Source of the DNA: an uncultured Pseudomonadota bacterium
GTDB taxonomy: Bacteria; Pseudomonadota; Alphaproteobacteria; UBA9219
Reading direction: 5' to 3'
Length of the DNA: 50,792 nt
Assembly (NCBI GenBank): GCA_903875345.1
Contig: CAIQVS010000332.1
Span: forward strand, 1-50,792
The position numbers were made by a program, and so were the translations under genes. Under the pieces are notes generated by a model that saw only the letters and a list, made by a program, of their open reading frames with translations, ran no database searches and was not told where the DNA came from. Positions 10,397 to 19,772 of this stretch are shown here, in pieces; within the stretch, counting starts at the first letter, position 1; each line of letters starts with the position of its first letter.

Positions 10397-11095
10397 TTGG
10401 GCAAAATCAGGCAAGGCGCAGCGGAGGCTCTGGCCGGATTGCTGCAGGATGGCATAACCATCGCGGCAGGTGGATTCGGGCTTTGCGGAATTCCGGAGCA
10501 TTGCATTGAAGCGATCCGGCTTTCCGGTGTCAGAAATTTGACGGTGGTCAGCAACAACGCAGGCGTGGACGGTTTCGGCCTCGGCAAATTGATGGAAAAA
10601 GGGCAAATCCGGAAAATGATCTCGTCCTATGTCGGCGAGAACAAATTATTCGCCGAATTGTTCCTGTCCGGCAAGCTGGAAGTCGAATTCAATCCACAAG
10701 GCACTCTGGCCGAACGCATGCGCGCGGGCGGCGCGGGCATCGCCGGGTTTTACACCAAAACCGGCGTCGGAACGGTCGTGGCCGAGGGCAAGGAAGTGCG
10801 CGAATTCGATGGGCAGAAATATGTGCTTGAACGTGGGTTGATCTGCGATCTCGCGATTGTTAAAGCGCAACGAGGCGATACCGAGGGCAACCTCGTGTAC
10901 CGCAAAACGGCGCGGAATTTTAATCCGCTCGCGGCGATATGCGGGAAAGTCACGGTGGCCGAGGTCGAGGAACTGGTTCCCGTCGGTCAACTCGACGCCG
11001 ACTCTATCCACACGCCCGGCATTTTCGTGCAGCACCTGTTCAAAGGCGAGCATTTTGAGAAGCGGATTGAACAGCGCACCGTTCGTAAAGCCTGA
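10397..11095 (+). CDS. scoA: 3-oxoacid CoA-transferase subunit A
   Basis: AALAGLLQDGITIAAGGFGLCGIPEHCIEAI motif; proposed TTG start at 10397 with GGAGG at 10386-10390. The longer ORF starts at TTG 10331. Confidence 0.9.
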   Translation: MGKIRQGAAEALAGLLQDGITIAAGGFGLCGIPEHCIEAIRLSGVRNLTVVSNNAGVDGFGLGKLMEKGQIRKMISSYVGENKLFAELFLSGKLEVEFNPQGTLAERMRAGGAGIAGFYTKTGVGTVVAEGKEVREFDGQKYVLERGLICDLAIVKAQRGDTEGNLVYRKTARNFNPLAAICGKVTVAEVEELVPVGQLDADSIHTPGIFVQHLFKGEHFEKRIEQRTVRKA

Positions 11096-11118
11096 AGCGC
11101 TCACCTTGAGGAGGGATC

Positions 11119-11754
11119 ATGCCTTGGACACGTGAAGAGATGGCCGCCCGCGCGGCTAGGGAACTGCAGGAAGGGTTCTACATTAATCTCGGAATCGGCA
11201 TTCCGACGCTTGTGGCAAATTACATTCCAGAGGGCATGAATGTCGTCTTGCAAAGCGAGAACGGGATGCTCGGCATCGGGCCATTTCCGACCGAAGCCGA
11301 AGTCGATCCCGACCTCATCAACGCGGGTAAGCAAACGGTGACGCAATTGCCGTCCTCCAGTTTTTTCGACAGCGCAACTTCGTTTGCCATGATTCGCGAT
11401 GGGCATGTCGATCTTGCGATTCTCGGCGCGATGCAGGTGTCGGAGACCGGCGACATCGCCAACTGGATGATTCCCGGCAAAATGGTCAAGGGCATGGGCG
11501 GCGCGATGGATCTCGTCGCCGGGGTCAAGCGTGTGATCGTCCTCATGGAACACAACGCCAAAGACGAGGCCAAGCTGGTCAAGAAATGCAACCTGCCATT
11601 AACCGGAACGGGGGTCGTCAACAAAGTCATCACCGACCTCGGCGAGTTTGAATTTAGCAAAGAAGGGCTGACGTTAATCGCACTCGCTCCCAACATCACG
11701 GTTGATGAAATCAAACACCGCACCGAGGCGAGTTTCAATGTTGCATTGCATTAG
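11119..11754 (+). CDS. scoB: 3-oxoacid CoA-transferase subunit B
   Basis: [86 protein letters not shown]. Confidence 0.93.
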   Translation: MPWTREEMAARAARELQEGFYINLGIGIPTLVANYIPEGMNVVLQSENGMLGIGPFPTEAEVDPDLINAGKQTVTQLPSSSFFDSATSFAMIRDGHVDLAILGAMQVSETGDIANWMIPGKMVKGMGGAMDLVAGVKRVIVLMEHNAKDEAKLVKKCNLPLTGTGVVNKVITDLGEFEFSKEGLTLIALAPNITVDEIKHRTEASFNVALH

Positions 11755-11848
11755 GTTGGAGCCGTTGTTTGAGATATGAAGGTTCGGGTAAGATCGGTCT
11801 GTCTCTCTCCTGCGTGCGGGAGGAAAACATCACCGTTATTGCGGTTAA

Positions 11849-12994
11849 ATGGCTTCTCATTTTTTGCGTGTCGTTTCCATGATCTCCTTCGCACGTTCTG
11901 ATCAATCTATCCTAGGTCGCTGGTGGTGGACGGTGGATCGCTGGACGCTGGCGGCGCTGGCGGCGATTATCGGCTTTGGCATTTTGCTGATTCAGGCCGC
12001 GACGCCCGCCGTGGCGATCAAACACGGACTCGATAATTTTTATTTTGTAGAACGGCATCTGCTGATGCTGGTCATCGCCGTGGGCATTATTTTCGGCGTA
12101 TCCCTGTTGTCGCCACGGCAGATACGATGGCTGGCGGTCGGCGGGTTAATGGTGACCCTGCCTCTTCTGATCGCAACGCCTTTTATCGGCACAGAAATTA
12201 AGGGCGCGGTGCGCTGGATTCACCTGCCCGGATTATCGATACAACCGTCCGAATTCGTTAAACCATTTTTCGCCGTGGTCGCTGCATGGCTGTTCGCCCG
12301 CCAATGTGAACGCAAGGGGTTTCCGGCGCTTAGCGTCAACTTTTCTCTTTATGGCACCATTGTGGTGTTCCTGCTGATGCAACCCGACATCGGCATGACG
12401 GCACTGACGACAGCCATGTGGCTCGGACAATTCTTCTTCGCCGGATTGCCTCTCGTGCTGGTTGGTGTTTCTTGCGTCGTTGGCGTTATCGGATTATTCG
12501 CCGCCTACTACACATTCCCCCATTTCACCTCACGAATGGATCGGTTCCTGAGCCACAGTGGCGACACATACCAAGTCGATCGCGCTCAGGATGCGTTTAT
12601 GAACGGAGGACTGTTCGGCACCGGGCCGGGAGCAGGCACGGTCAAGCTGACAATCCCCGATGCGCATGCGGATTTTGTTTTCGCCGTGGCCGGTGAAGAG
12701 CTTGGGTTACTCTGGTGTCTCGTCATTATCGCGTTATTTGCCTTCATTATCGGACGCGGATTCTGGCGGTTGCGCCATGAAAACAGTCTCTTTGTCGTCT
12801 TGGCAACAGCGGGACTTCTTATTGAATTTGGCCTGCAGGCCGTCATCAACATGGCTTCGACGCTGCGACTAATGCCTGCCAAGGGCATGACGTTGCCCTT
12901 CATCTCTTACGGCGGGTCGTCCCTCTGGGCGCTGGCCTTCGGGATGGGGATGTTGCTGGCGCTGACCCGGAAGCGGTTCGGGGAACGGGAGTAG
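11849..12994 (+). CDS. ftsW: Lipid II polymerase / cell division protein FtsW
   Basis: 381 aa SEDS protein in the mur cluster; GAVRWIHLPGLSIQPSEFVKP, AHADFVFAVAGEELG, PFISYGGSSLWALAFGMG. ATG 11879 is an alternative start. Confidence 0.9.
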   Translation: MASHFLRVVSMISFARSDQSILGRWWWTVDRWTLAALAAIIGFGILLIQAATPAVAIKHGLDNFYFVERHLLMLVIAVGIIFGVSLLSPRQIRWLAVGGLMVTLPLLIATPFIGTEIKGAVRWIHLPGLSIQPSEFVKPFFAVVAAWLFARQCERKGFPALSVNFSLYGTIVVFLLMQPDIGMTALTTAMWLGQFFFAGLPLVLVGVSCVVGVIGLFAAYYTFPHFTSRMDRFLSHSGDTYQVDRAQDAFMNGGLFGTGPGAGTVKLTIPDAHADFVFAVAGEELGLLWCLVIIALFAFIIGRGFWRLRHENSLFVVLATAGLLIEFGLQAVINMASTLRLMPAKGMTLPFISYGGSSLWALAFGMGMLLALTRKRFGERE

Positions 12995-13471
12995 CTCGGC
13001 GCTTGGAGGAGACGGAAAAACCCTTTGAAGCATTTCTCTCATGGCAAGAAGCAGTTGACCTTCGAAATGTTCGGAAAACTCAAATAATCTTGCTTCTCCT
13101 CTAATTATAGCAACTGCCCCTTCGTTCGTTGTTCGTGCAAGGGGTTTGAATAAACCCATCCAAACTTCTTGGCGAGGACTATCAGCCGATGCACTTATTA
13201 TTGCAACGGGCATCAACACTGTTGGTTTACTGACATCGGCGGCGAACACATCGGCAACAAATCGTGAAATACCATAGCGCCGATCTCCTTTGGCATAAGT
13301 CGCTAGATCGGGGCAGCACAGTTGAAATATTGTGGTGGGAAATTCTTCGGCAAGAGTAGCAAAAACACGCCCCAATAAATCACGCGCTGTTTTTTGAAAA
13401 TCCTGCAGTGGAATTACGCTTTGTGCTGTCTCTGTACCCGAAAAAAAATAACCCAACGATCCATCCGCCAT
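12869..13471 (-). CDS. Hypothetical protein whose 3' end runs antisense through ftsW
   Basis: 200 aa ORF; the last ~42 residues (…FPEPLPGQRQQHPHPEGQRPEGRPAVRDEGQRHALGRH) are antisense to ftsW codons. Confidence 0.5.
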   Translation of the reverse strand: MADGSLGYFFSGTETAQSVIPLQDFQKTARDLLGRVFATLAEEFPTTIFQLCCPDLATYAKGDRRYGISRFVADVFAADVSKPTVLMPVAIISASADSPRQEVWMGLFKPLARTTNEGAVAIIRGEARLFEFSEHFEGQLLLAMREMLQRVFPSPPSAELLPFPEPLPGQRQQHPHPEGQRPEGRPAVRDEGQRHALGRH

Positions 13472-13598
13472 GCAGCAATACTCCCATTATATGGTTGCAA
13501 CGATAAATCCTGCCTTATCAAAATTCGTGACACAATCCCAATTTTTACTTTCACGCAAAAAACGTTTGGCGATCGGATTCGTTATGGTTAATACCTAG

Positions 13599-14717
13599 AT
13601 GACGATGTCTCGATCTTCTCCCCTTATCGTATTAGCTGCGGGCGGCACCGGCGGCCATATGTTCCCCGCCGAAGCTCTGGCGCGCGAGCTTCTAGCGCGG
13701 GGGCTGCGCGTCGCGTTGATTACCGACAAGCGCGGCGGCAAGTTCAGCGACGACATGCCAGTCCAAGTCTACCGCGTCCATGCGGCGGCGATGGGGCGCA
13801 GCCTGATAGGCAAGTTTCGCAGCATCCTGACAATGGGACTCGGCGTCTTTCAGGCCGAGCATTATTTACGCAAGCTCCGCCCAGCGGCCGTTGTCGGCTT
13901 CGGCGGCTATCCCTCTGCGCCAACGCTTTATGGGGCGGTGGGCATGAATATCCCCATCGTCCTACACGAACAGAACGCCGTTCTTGGACGCGCCAACTGT
14001 GTTATGATGAACAAAGCCAAGATCATCGCCACGTCATTTTCCCATGTCGTCGGGCTCAAGCCACCGTCGCATGTGCGTTTGGTGCAGACTGGCAACCCCG
14101 TGCGTCCAGCCTTCGTCGCCTTGCGCAACGAGCCCTATCCCGTCTTGGCCGATGGCGAGCCAATACGGATTCTGGTCTTGGGGGGCAGCCTCGGCGCTCT
14201 GGTGTTCGGCAAAGTCGTGCCCGAAGCCTTGGTGATGTTGCCGGATGCGTTGCGCCGTCGGGTCGTCGTCGCCCAGCAATGCCGCAAGGAGAATATTGAG
14301 GTGGCACGCGCCGCCTATGCCGCCGCCGGACTGGATGTCGAGCTGGCGACTTTCTTCAACGACGTGCCGGAGCGCATGGCCGCCGCGCATCTGGTCATTT
14401 GCCGTGCCGGAGGCTCGACGATTGCCGAATTGATGGCGGTCGGACGCCCCGCGATCCTCGTGCCTTTTCCGCACGGCCACGCCGGAGAACAGACGGCCAA
14501 CGCCGAAGCACTGGCCGAGGCCGGAGGAGCGTGGCTGATCCCCGAATCCGCCTTGACCCCGGAAACCTTGGCAATCCGGCTGGAATCCCTGATGGCGCTG
14601 CCTGAAACCCTCGTCCGGACGGCTGCCGCCGCCCGCGCCGCCGGACGCATAACGGCGGCTGAAAATCTGGCGGATTGCGTGACGGAGGCAATGGGAGGGT
14701 CAGAGATCGGGAATTAG
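13599..14717 (+). CDS. murG: UDP-GlcNAc:undecaprenyl-pyrophosphoryl-MurNAc-pentapeptide transferase
   Basis: LAAGGTGGHMFPAEALA, VVGFGGYPSAPTL, HEQNAVLGRAN, CRAGGSTIAEL. Confidence 0.95.
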   Translation: MTMSRSSPLIVLAAGGTGGHMFPAEALARELLARGLRVALITDKRGGKFSDDMPVQVYRVHAAAMGRSLIGKFRSILTMGLGVFQAEHYLRKLRPAAVVGFGGYPSAPTLYGAVGMNIPIVLHEQNAVLGRANCVMMNKAKIIATSFSHVVGLKPPSHVRLVQTGNPVRPAFVALRNEPYPVLADGEPIRILVLGGSLGALVFGKVVPEALVMLPDALRRRVVVAQQCRKENIEVARAAYAAAGLDVELATFFNDVPERMAAAHLVICRAGGSTIAELMAVGRPAILVPFPHGHAGEQTANAEALAEAGGAWLIPESALTPETLAIRLESLMALPETLVRTAAAARAAGRITAAENLADCVTEAMGGSEIGN

Positions 14718-14728
14718 AGGCTGGAATT
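14695..14728 (-). repeat. Heptamer array overlapping the murG stop codon
   Basis: Minus strand: AATTCC AGCCTCT AATTCCC GATCTCT GACCCTC; contains the murG TAG (14715-14717). Confidence 0.75.
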
Positions 14729-14786
14729 GGTGAAAGAGCCGTTGTTTACCACCGTCGTTTCAGGTGATAATGACCTCGTTCTTGCT

Positions 14787-14807
14787 AACCTCAAACTCCA
14801 GACCCCC
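14787..14807 (+). repeat. Heptamer array abutting the proposed murC start codon
   Basis: AACCTCA AACTCCA GACCCCC then ATG (14808). Confidence 0.7.
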
Positions 14808-16271
14808 ATGAACCGCACCCTTCCCTCCGCTCCGCGTCAATTCAGCCCGATGTCAATCGGCGTTATCCATTTCATCGGCATCGGCGGCATCGGCATGAGC
14901 GGCATTGCCGAAATTCTGCATAACCTCGGCTATCAGGTGCAGGGCAGCGACCTGACTGACAACGCCAACGTCAAGCGTCTGCGCGGCAAGGGCGTCGCGA
15001 TTCACATCGGGCATAAAGCCGAGAATCTGGGAGCAGCGAGCGTCGTCGTCGTCTCCTCCGCCGTCAAGCGCGACAATCCCGAACTCATCGCCGCGCGCGA
15101 ATCCTTGCTGCCCATCGTGCGACGCGCCGAAATGCTCGGCGAACTGATGCGGCTGAAATGGTCGGTTGCTATCGGCGGCACGCACGGCAAAACCACCACC
15201 ACATCCTTGATTGCGACCTTGTTCGACACGGCGGGACTCGATCCGACAGTCATCAACGGCGGCATCATCAACGCCTATGGCACCAACGCGCGCCTCGGCT
15301 CCGGCGACTGGATGGTGGTGGAATCGGATGAATCCGACGGCAGCTTTACGAAACTGCCCGCGACCGTCGCCATCGTCACCAACATCGATCCCGAGCATAT
15401 GGATCATTACCGTGATTTCGACGCCGTGCGTCATGCCTATGATACCTTCGTGCAGAACATTCCCTTCTACGGCTTCGCCGTGCTGTGCATCGATCATCCC
15501 GAAGTGCAGGAGATGATCGCCCGCGTCCACGACCGCCGCATCGTCACTTACGGATTTTCACCGCAAGCGGATGTTCGCGCCGTCAACATCGAAGCCCGCC
15601 CCGATGGCTCGCGCTTTGATGTCGTTGTTGCCGACCGGAAGAACGACACACCCCGCACGATCGAAGGGTTTTTCCTGAGTGTCATCGGCCAGCACAATGT
15701 CCAGAATTCTCTGGCGGCGATTGCCGTCGGCTTGCAGCTCGGCTTTTCGGATCAAGTTTTGCGCGCCGCCTTCAGCAAATTCGAAGGCGTCAAGCGCCGC
15801 TTTACCCGCACCGGCAACGTCAACGGCGTGACAATCGTCGATGATTACGGCCATCATCCGGTCGAAATCGCCGCAACGCTGAAAGCGGCGCAGCAAGCCA
15901 AAGGCGCGACGGGACGCATCATCGCCGTGATGCAGCCACACCGCTACACGCGCTTGTCCAGCCTGTTCAAGGACTTCTGCACCTGCTTCAACGACGCCGA
16001 CACCGTGATCGTCGCCGATGTCTATCCCGCCGGAGAACAACCGATCGACGGAGCCAACCGCGACGCTCTGGTCGAGGGCTTGCGTGACCACGGCCACCGC
16101 GACGTTCACGCCCTGCCCGATCCGCAGCAGCTCGCGCCGATGATCGCCGCCATCGCCAAGCCGCAGGATTACGTCGTCTGCCTCGGCGCTGGTTCGATCA
16201 GCGCATGGGCGCACGCCCTCCCTGCCGAGCTTGAGGCGCTGCAAGCAAAAACGGCAAAGCGGGCTTCCTAA
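14808..16271 (+). CDS. murC: UDP-N-acetylmuramate--L-alanine ligase
   Basis: [43 protein letters not shown]. Start proposed at ATG 14808 (in frame with ORF start 14727), directly after a heptamer array. Confidence 0.93.
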   Translation: MNRTLPSAPRQFSPMSIGVIHFIGIGGIGMSGIAEILHNLGYQVQGSDLTDNANVKRLRGKGVAIHIGHKAENLGAASVVVVSSAVKRDNPELIAARESLLPIVRRAEMLGELMRLKWSVAIGGTHGKTTTTSLIATLFDTAGLDPTVINGGIINAYGTNARLGSGDWMVVESDESDGSFTKLPATVAIVTNIDPEHMDHYRDFDAVRHAYDTFVQNIPFYGFAVLCIDHPEVQEMIARVHDRRIVTYGFSPQADVRAVNIEARPDGSRFDVVVADRKNDTPRTIEGFFLSVIGQHNVQNSLAAIAVGLQLGFSDQVLRAAFSKFEGVKRRFTRTGNVNGVTIVDDYGHHPVEIAATLKAAQQAKGATGRIIAVMQPHRYTRLSSLFKDFCTCFNDADTVIVADVYPAGEQPIDGANRDALVEGLRDHGHRDVHALPDPQQLAPMIAAIAKPQDYVVCLGAGSISAWAHALPAELEALQAKTAKRAS

Positions 16272-16319
16272 AGCCTACCACGGCGAGTAGATTATCGCCC
16301 ATACAAGCTGTGGACTTTT

Positions 16320-17300
16320 ATGTTGACCAAACGCATCGAACATCCAAACGGCCTTCGCGCCGATGATTTTCCGGACGAGGGGCTTCTGGAACGTCTGCCC
16401 CAAGTGCGCGGCAAGATGATTCCGAACGAACCTTTAGCCGAGCAGACATGGTTCCGCGTCGGCGGTCCGGCGGAGGCTCTGTTCCGTCCGGCGGACGAAG
16501 CCGACCTCACCCACTTTCTCGCCCATTGCCCCGCCGATATTCCCGTGACGGTCATCGGCGTCGCTTCCAACCTTTTGGTGCGCGACGGCGGCGTGCCGGG
16601 GGTTGTCATTCGCCTCGGACCTGCCTTCTCGCGCATCAAGATCGACGGCGCGTTGCTGACGGTCGGCGCGGGAACAATCGATTTGAACGTGGCGCGCTCG
16701 GCGCAAGCCTCCGGTATCGCGGGGCTGGAATTTCTGTCAGGCATTCCCGGCACCGTCGGCGGCGGCATCCGCATGAACGCCGGAGCCTACCACCGCGAGT
16801 TCAAGGACATCGTCGTGCAAGCCGACGCGCTGGACCGGCAGGGCAACCGCCATACCTTGTTTCATAACCAAATCGGTTTCTCCTATCGCCATACAACGGC
16901 GCCCAACGACATGATTTTTGTCTCCGCCATGTTGCAGGGCGAGGCGGGCGATCCGGACGAAATCGCCAAGCGGATGCAGGACATCCAGAAATCCCGCGCC
17001 GCGTCGCAACCGATCCGCGAAAAGACGGGCGGCTCAACGTTTGCCAACCCCGATAACGATCCCCAGAAACGCAAGGCGTGGCAATTAATCGAAGCCGCCG
17101 GTTGTCGCGGACTGAAGATCGGGCAAGCGAAAGTATCCGACAAACACTGTAATTTTCTTATCAACACCGGCAAGGCCACGGCGGCGGAAATCGAACATCT
17201 CGGCGAAGAAGTGCGCCGACGCGTGCGCGAAAAATTCGGCGTCGAGCTGCGCTGGGAAATCAAGCGGATCGGCGTGACCGCGCAGGAGAGAATCTCATGA
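16320..17300 (+). CDS. murB: UDP-N-acetylenolpyruvoylglucosamine reductase
   Basis: TWFRVGGPAEALFRP, GIPGTVGGGIRMNAGAY, GGSTFANP, LIEAAGCRGLKIGQAKVSDKHCNFLIN. Confidence 0.95.
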   Translation: MLTKRIEHPNGLRADDFPDEGLLERLPQVRGKMIPNEPLAEQTWFRVGGPAEALFRPADEADLTHFLAHCPADIPVTVIGVASNLLVRDGGVPGVVIRLGPAFSRIKIDGALLTVGAGTIDLNVARSAQASGIAGLEFLSGIPGTVGGGIRMNAGAYHREFKDIVVQADALDRQGNRHTLFHNQIGFSYRHTTAPNDMIFVSAMLQGEAGDPDEIAKRMQDIQKSRAASQPIREKTGGSTFANPDNDPQKRKAWQLIEAAGCRGLKIGQAKVSDKHCNFLINTGKATAAEIEHLGEEVRRRVREKFGVELRWEIKRIGVTAQERIS

Positions 17301-19768
17301 TGCGTCTGGCTGTCATCTGCGGCGGTCCGTCCGCCGAACGCGGCATTTCACTGAATTCCGCACGGTCGGTGATGGATCATTTGTCGCCGCTCGGCTACGA
17401 CATCGCGCCGTTTTATTGCGACACGAGGAAGAATTTCTATCAACTTTCTCCGTCACAGCTTTATTCCAACACCCCGTCCGATTTTGATTTCAAGCTGAAC
17501 CAGACCGCCAAGCCCTTGACCGAAGTCGAACTGATCGCCGCGCTCCGCGCCACCGATCTTGTTTTTCCGGCCATACATGGCACGTTCGGCGAAGACGGCG
17601 AATTGCAGGAATGGCTGGAGCGCCACGCCATTCCTTTTGTCGGCTCGCCATCGTCCGCCTGCCGCATGATGTTCGACAAGGCCGTTGCTAATCTCCATCT
17701 CGCCCGTCACGGCTTCGCCACGCTACCGAATTGCCGGATCGACCAGACCGACACGCCCGCACTACGCGCGCAGATGATCGGCGAGTTTTTCGCCCGTTTT
17801 CATATCGAAAAGGCGGTGGTCAAACCCTCCAACGGCGGCTCCAGCCTCGGCATTGCCACGGTTCACGACATTGCCGCTGCGCTTGAGCGAGTCGATGACA
17901 TTTTTACGCAGGGGCACGGTACGTCGGCGCTTATCGAACCTTATTGCGAAGGACAGGAATTCACGATCGTCGTCGCCGAAGGCGCTGACGGCAATCCCGT
18001 CGCTTTCATTCCGACCGAAATTGATCTGACCGGCGGCGAGATTTTCAGCTTTCGCCACAAATACCTGCCCACCTGTCACGTCGAGTACCACTGCCCACCA
18101 CGGTTTGCCGACGAGATCGTCGGCAACATTCAAAAGGCAGCGGAGACCCTATTCGGTTTCTTCGGCATGCGGGATTTTGCGCGTCTTGATGGCTGGTTGT
18201 TAAAAGACGGCCATGTAATCTTTTCGGACTTCAATCCCATCTCCGGCATGGAGCAGAACAGCTTCCTGTTCATTCAGGCGAGCCGCCTCGGCCTGACGCA
18301 TGGCGACATGTTGAACCATATTGTTAGCGGAGCGGCGCGGCGTTATGGCGCAGTCGCGGTTGCGCGAAGCGCAGAGCAGTCGCGCCAGAAACAAAACGCA
18401 GTCGCGGTTGTGAGCGGCGCATCAGCGCCGGTCACAGAGCCGTCGCGCCCACAAAACGTCCGCGTCCTGTTCGGCGGCAACACGGCGGAACGTCAGGTTT
18501 CGCTGATGTCGGGCACGAATGTATGGCTGAAGCTGCGGCATCATCCCGCCTGCAATCCTGAACCTTACTTGCTCGCGCCGGATCAAAGCGTGTGGCATTT
18601 GCCCTATGGCTACACACTGAACCACACGGTTGAGGAAATTCTGATCCATTGCGCCGAAGCGCCGAGCGTCACCGAACGGCTGCGGCGGCTTGCGCCTCCT
18701 CTGCGCCAAAGATTGGGGCTGCAGACGTTGCCCGCGAACACGCATGTCATGCCGCGCTGCATGACGCTGGAACAATTCTGCGAAGAAGCGCAACGCGATC
18801 ACGCCTTCGTTTTTCTGGCGCTGCATGGCGGTGAAGGCGAAGACGGCACGATGCAGGAATTTCTGGACGGCTACAATCTTCCCTATAACGGTTCCGGTCC
18901 CGAAGCGTCGCGGCTCTGCATGGATAAGAATAAAACGGGCGAGATTATCCGCGCGCTGTCCGATCCGCAGCTTATCGCCGCACCCAAGATTGTCTTTACG
19001 CTTGCCGATACCCCGCAGCCGGAAGATTTATGGCATCAGGCGACGCAAAAATTTTCCACCAGCGATATTCTGATCAAACCGCAAGCAGACGGATGCTCTG
19101 CGGGCGTCGCGCGTCTGACGTCCGTGCATGAGCTTAAACTTTATCTGCATGCCTTATCGACACAACAGCCTATCCTTCTTCCCGCAACACTGATGCACCA
19201 GCCGCAGGCAATCGATCTTCCGGTTCATGCCGACGAGCTTTTGCTGGAACCCTTTATCGTTACGGACATTATTCGCGTGCGCGATCTCGAATTGATTCAT
19301 CAAGCCAAAACGGGCTGGATTGAATTGACCGTAGGCGTGCTTGAGCAAGCCGGACATTATCACGCGCTCGCGCCGAGCATCACCGTTGCCGAGGAAGCCG
19401 TTCTATCTCTTGAGGAGAAATTTCAGGGCGGAACCGGAGTTAATCTAACCCCGCCTCCAGTCAATATCGTCACGGCGGAACAGGGTGCGTCGATCAAATC
19501 AAAAATAGAAAAAGCCGCCAAAGCTCTTGGCATCGAAGGTTATGCCCGTATCGATATTTTCTTTAACACGCGCAGCGGACAGGTCATGGTGATCGAAGCC
19601 AACAGCCTCCCCGGCCTCACCGCCTCTACCGTCATTTTCCATCAGGCGCTGGCGGAAAATCCGCCTTTAATACCGCGTGATTTTCTGGCAAATCTGGTGA
19701 CGCTGGGCATCGAGAGACGGGAACGCAATCGCGCCCATCATCCCAAAATTGCGGCGCAGACTGTATGA
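17297..19768 (+). CDS. ddl: Tandem (double-module) D-alanine--D-alanine ligase-like ATP-grasp protein
   Basis: 823 aa. Module 1: VICGGPSAERGISL, FPAIHGTFGEDGELQ, KPSNGGSSLGI, FARLDGW, DFNPISGMEQNSF. Module 2: VLFGGNTAERQVSL, FLALHGGEGEDGTMQ, KPQADGCSAGV, ARIDIFF, IEANSLPGLTAST. Start overlaps the murB stop. Confidence 0.9.
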   Translation: MMRLAVICGGPSAERGISLNSARSVMDHLSPLGYDIAPFYCDTRKNFYQLSPSQLYSNTPSDFDFKLNQTAKPLTEVELIAALRATDLVFPAIHGTFGEDGELQEWLERHAIPFVGSPSSACRMMFDKAVANLHLARHGFATLPNCRIDQTDTPALRAQMIGEFFARFHIEKAVVKPSNGGSSLGIATVHDIAAALERVDDIFTQGHGTSALIEPYCEGQEFTIVVAEGADGNPVAFIPTEIDLTGGEIFSFRHKYLPTCHVEYHCPPRFADEIVGNIQKAAETLFGFFGMRDFARLDGWLLKDGHVIFSDFNPISGMEQNSFLFIQASRLGLTHGDMLNHIVSGAARRYGAVAVARSAEQSRQKQNAVAVVSGASAPVTEPSRPQNVRVLFGGNTAERQVSLMSGTNVWLKLRHHPACNPEPYLLAPDQSVWHLPYGYTLNHTVEEILIHCAEAPSVTERLRRLAPPLRQRLGLQTLPANTHVMPRCMTLEQFCEEAQRDHAFVFLALHGGEGEDGTMQEFLDGYNLPYNGSGPEASRLCMDKNKTGEIIRALSDPQLIAAPKIVFTLADTPQPEDLWHQATQKFSTSDILIKPQADGCSAGVARLTSVHELKLYLHALSTQQPILLPATLMHQPQAIDLPVHADELLLEPFIVTDIIRVRDLELIHQAKTGWIELTVGVLEQAGHYHALAPSITVAEEAVLSLEEKFQGGTGVNLTPPPVNIVTAEQGASIKSKIEKAAKALGIEGYARIDIFFNTRSGQVMVIEANSLPGLTASTVIFHQALAENPPLIPRDFLANLVTLGIERRERNRAHHPKIAAQTV
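18350..18457 (+). repeat. In-frame imperfect tandem duplication (48 + 60 nt) with palindrome, encoding the Ddl-Ddl linker
   Basis: Both units begin GCAGTCGCGGTTG (18350, 18398) and end ACAAAAC (18397, 18457). Stem TGTGAGCGGCGC / GCGCCGGTCACA (18409-18420 / 18425-18436), one mismatch, 4-nt loop. Confidence 0.85.
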
Positions 19769-19772
19769 TTTC

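Noticed and set aside
11795-11832. Small GC hairpin (CTCCTGCGTGCGGGAG) before ftsW as terminator
   Set aside because: Very short loop and no U-tract on the + strand; too weak to call.
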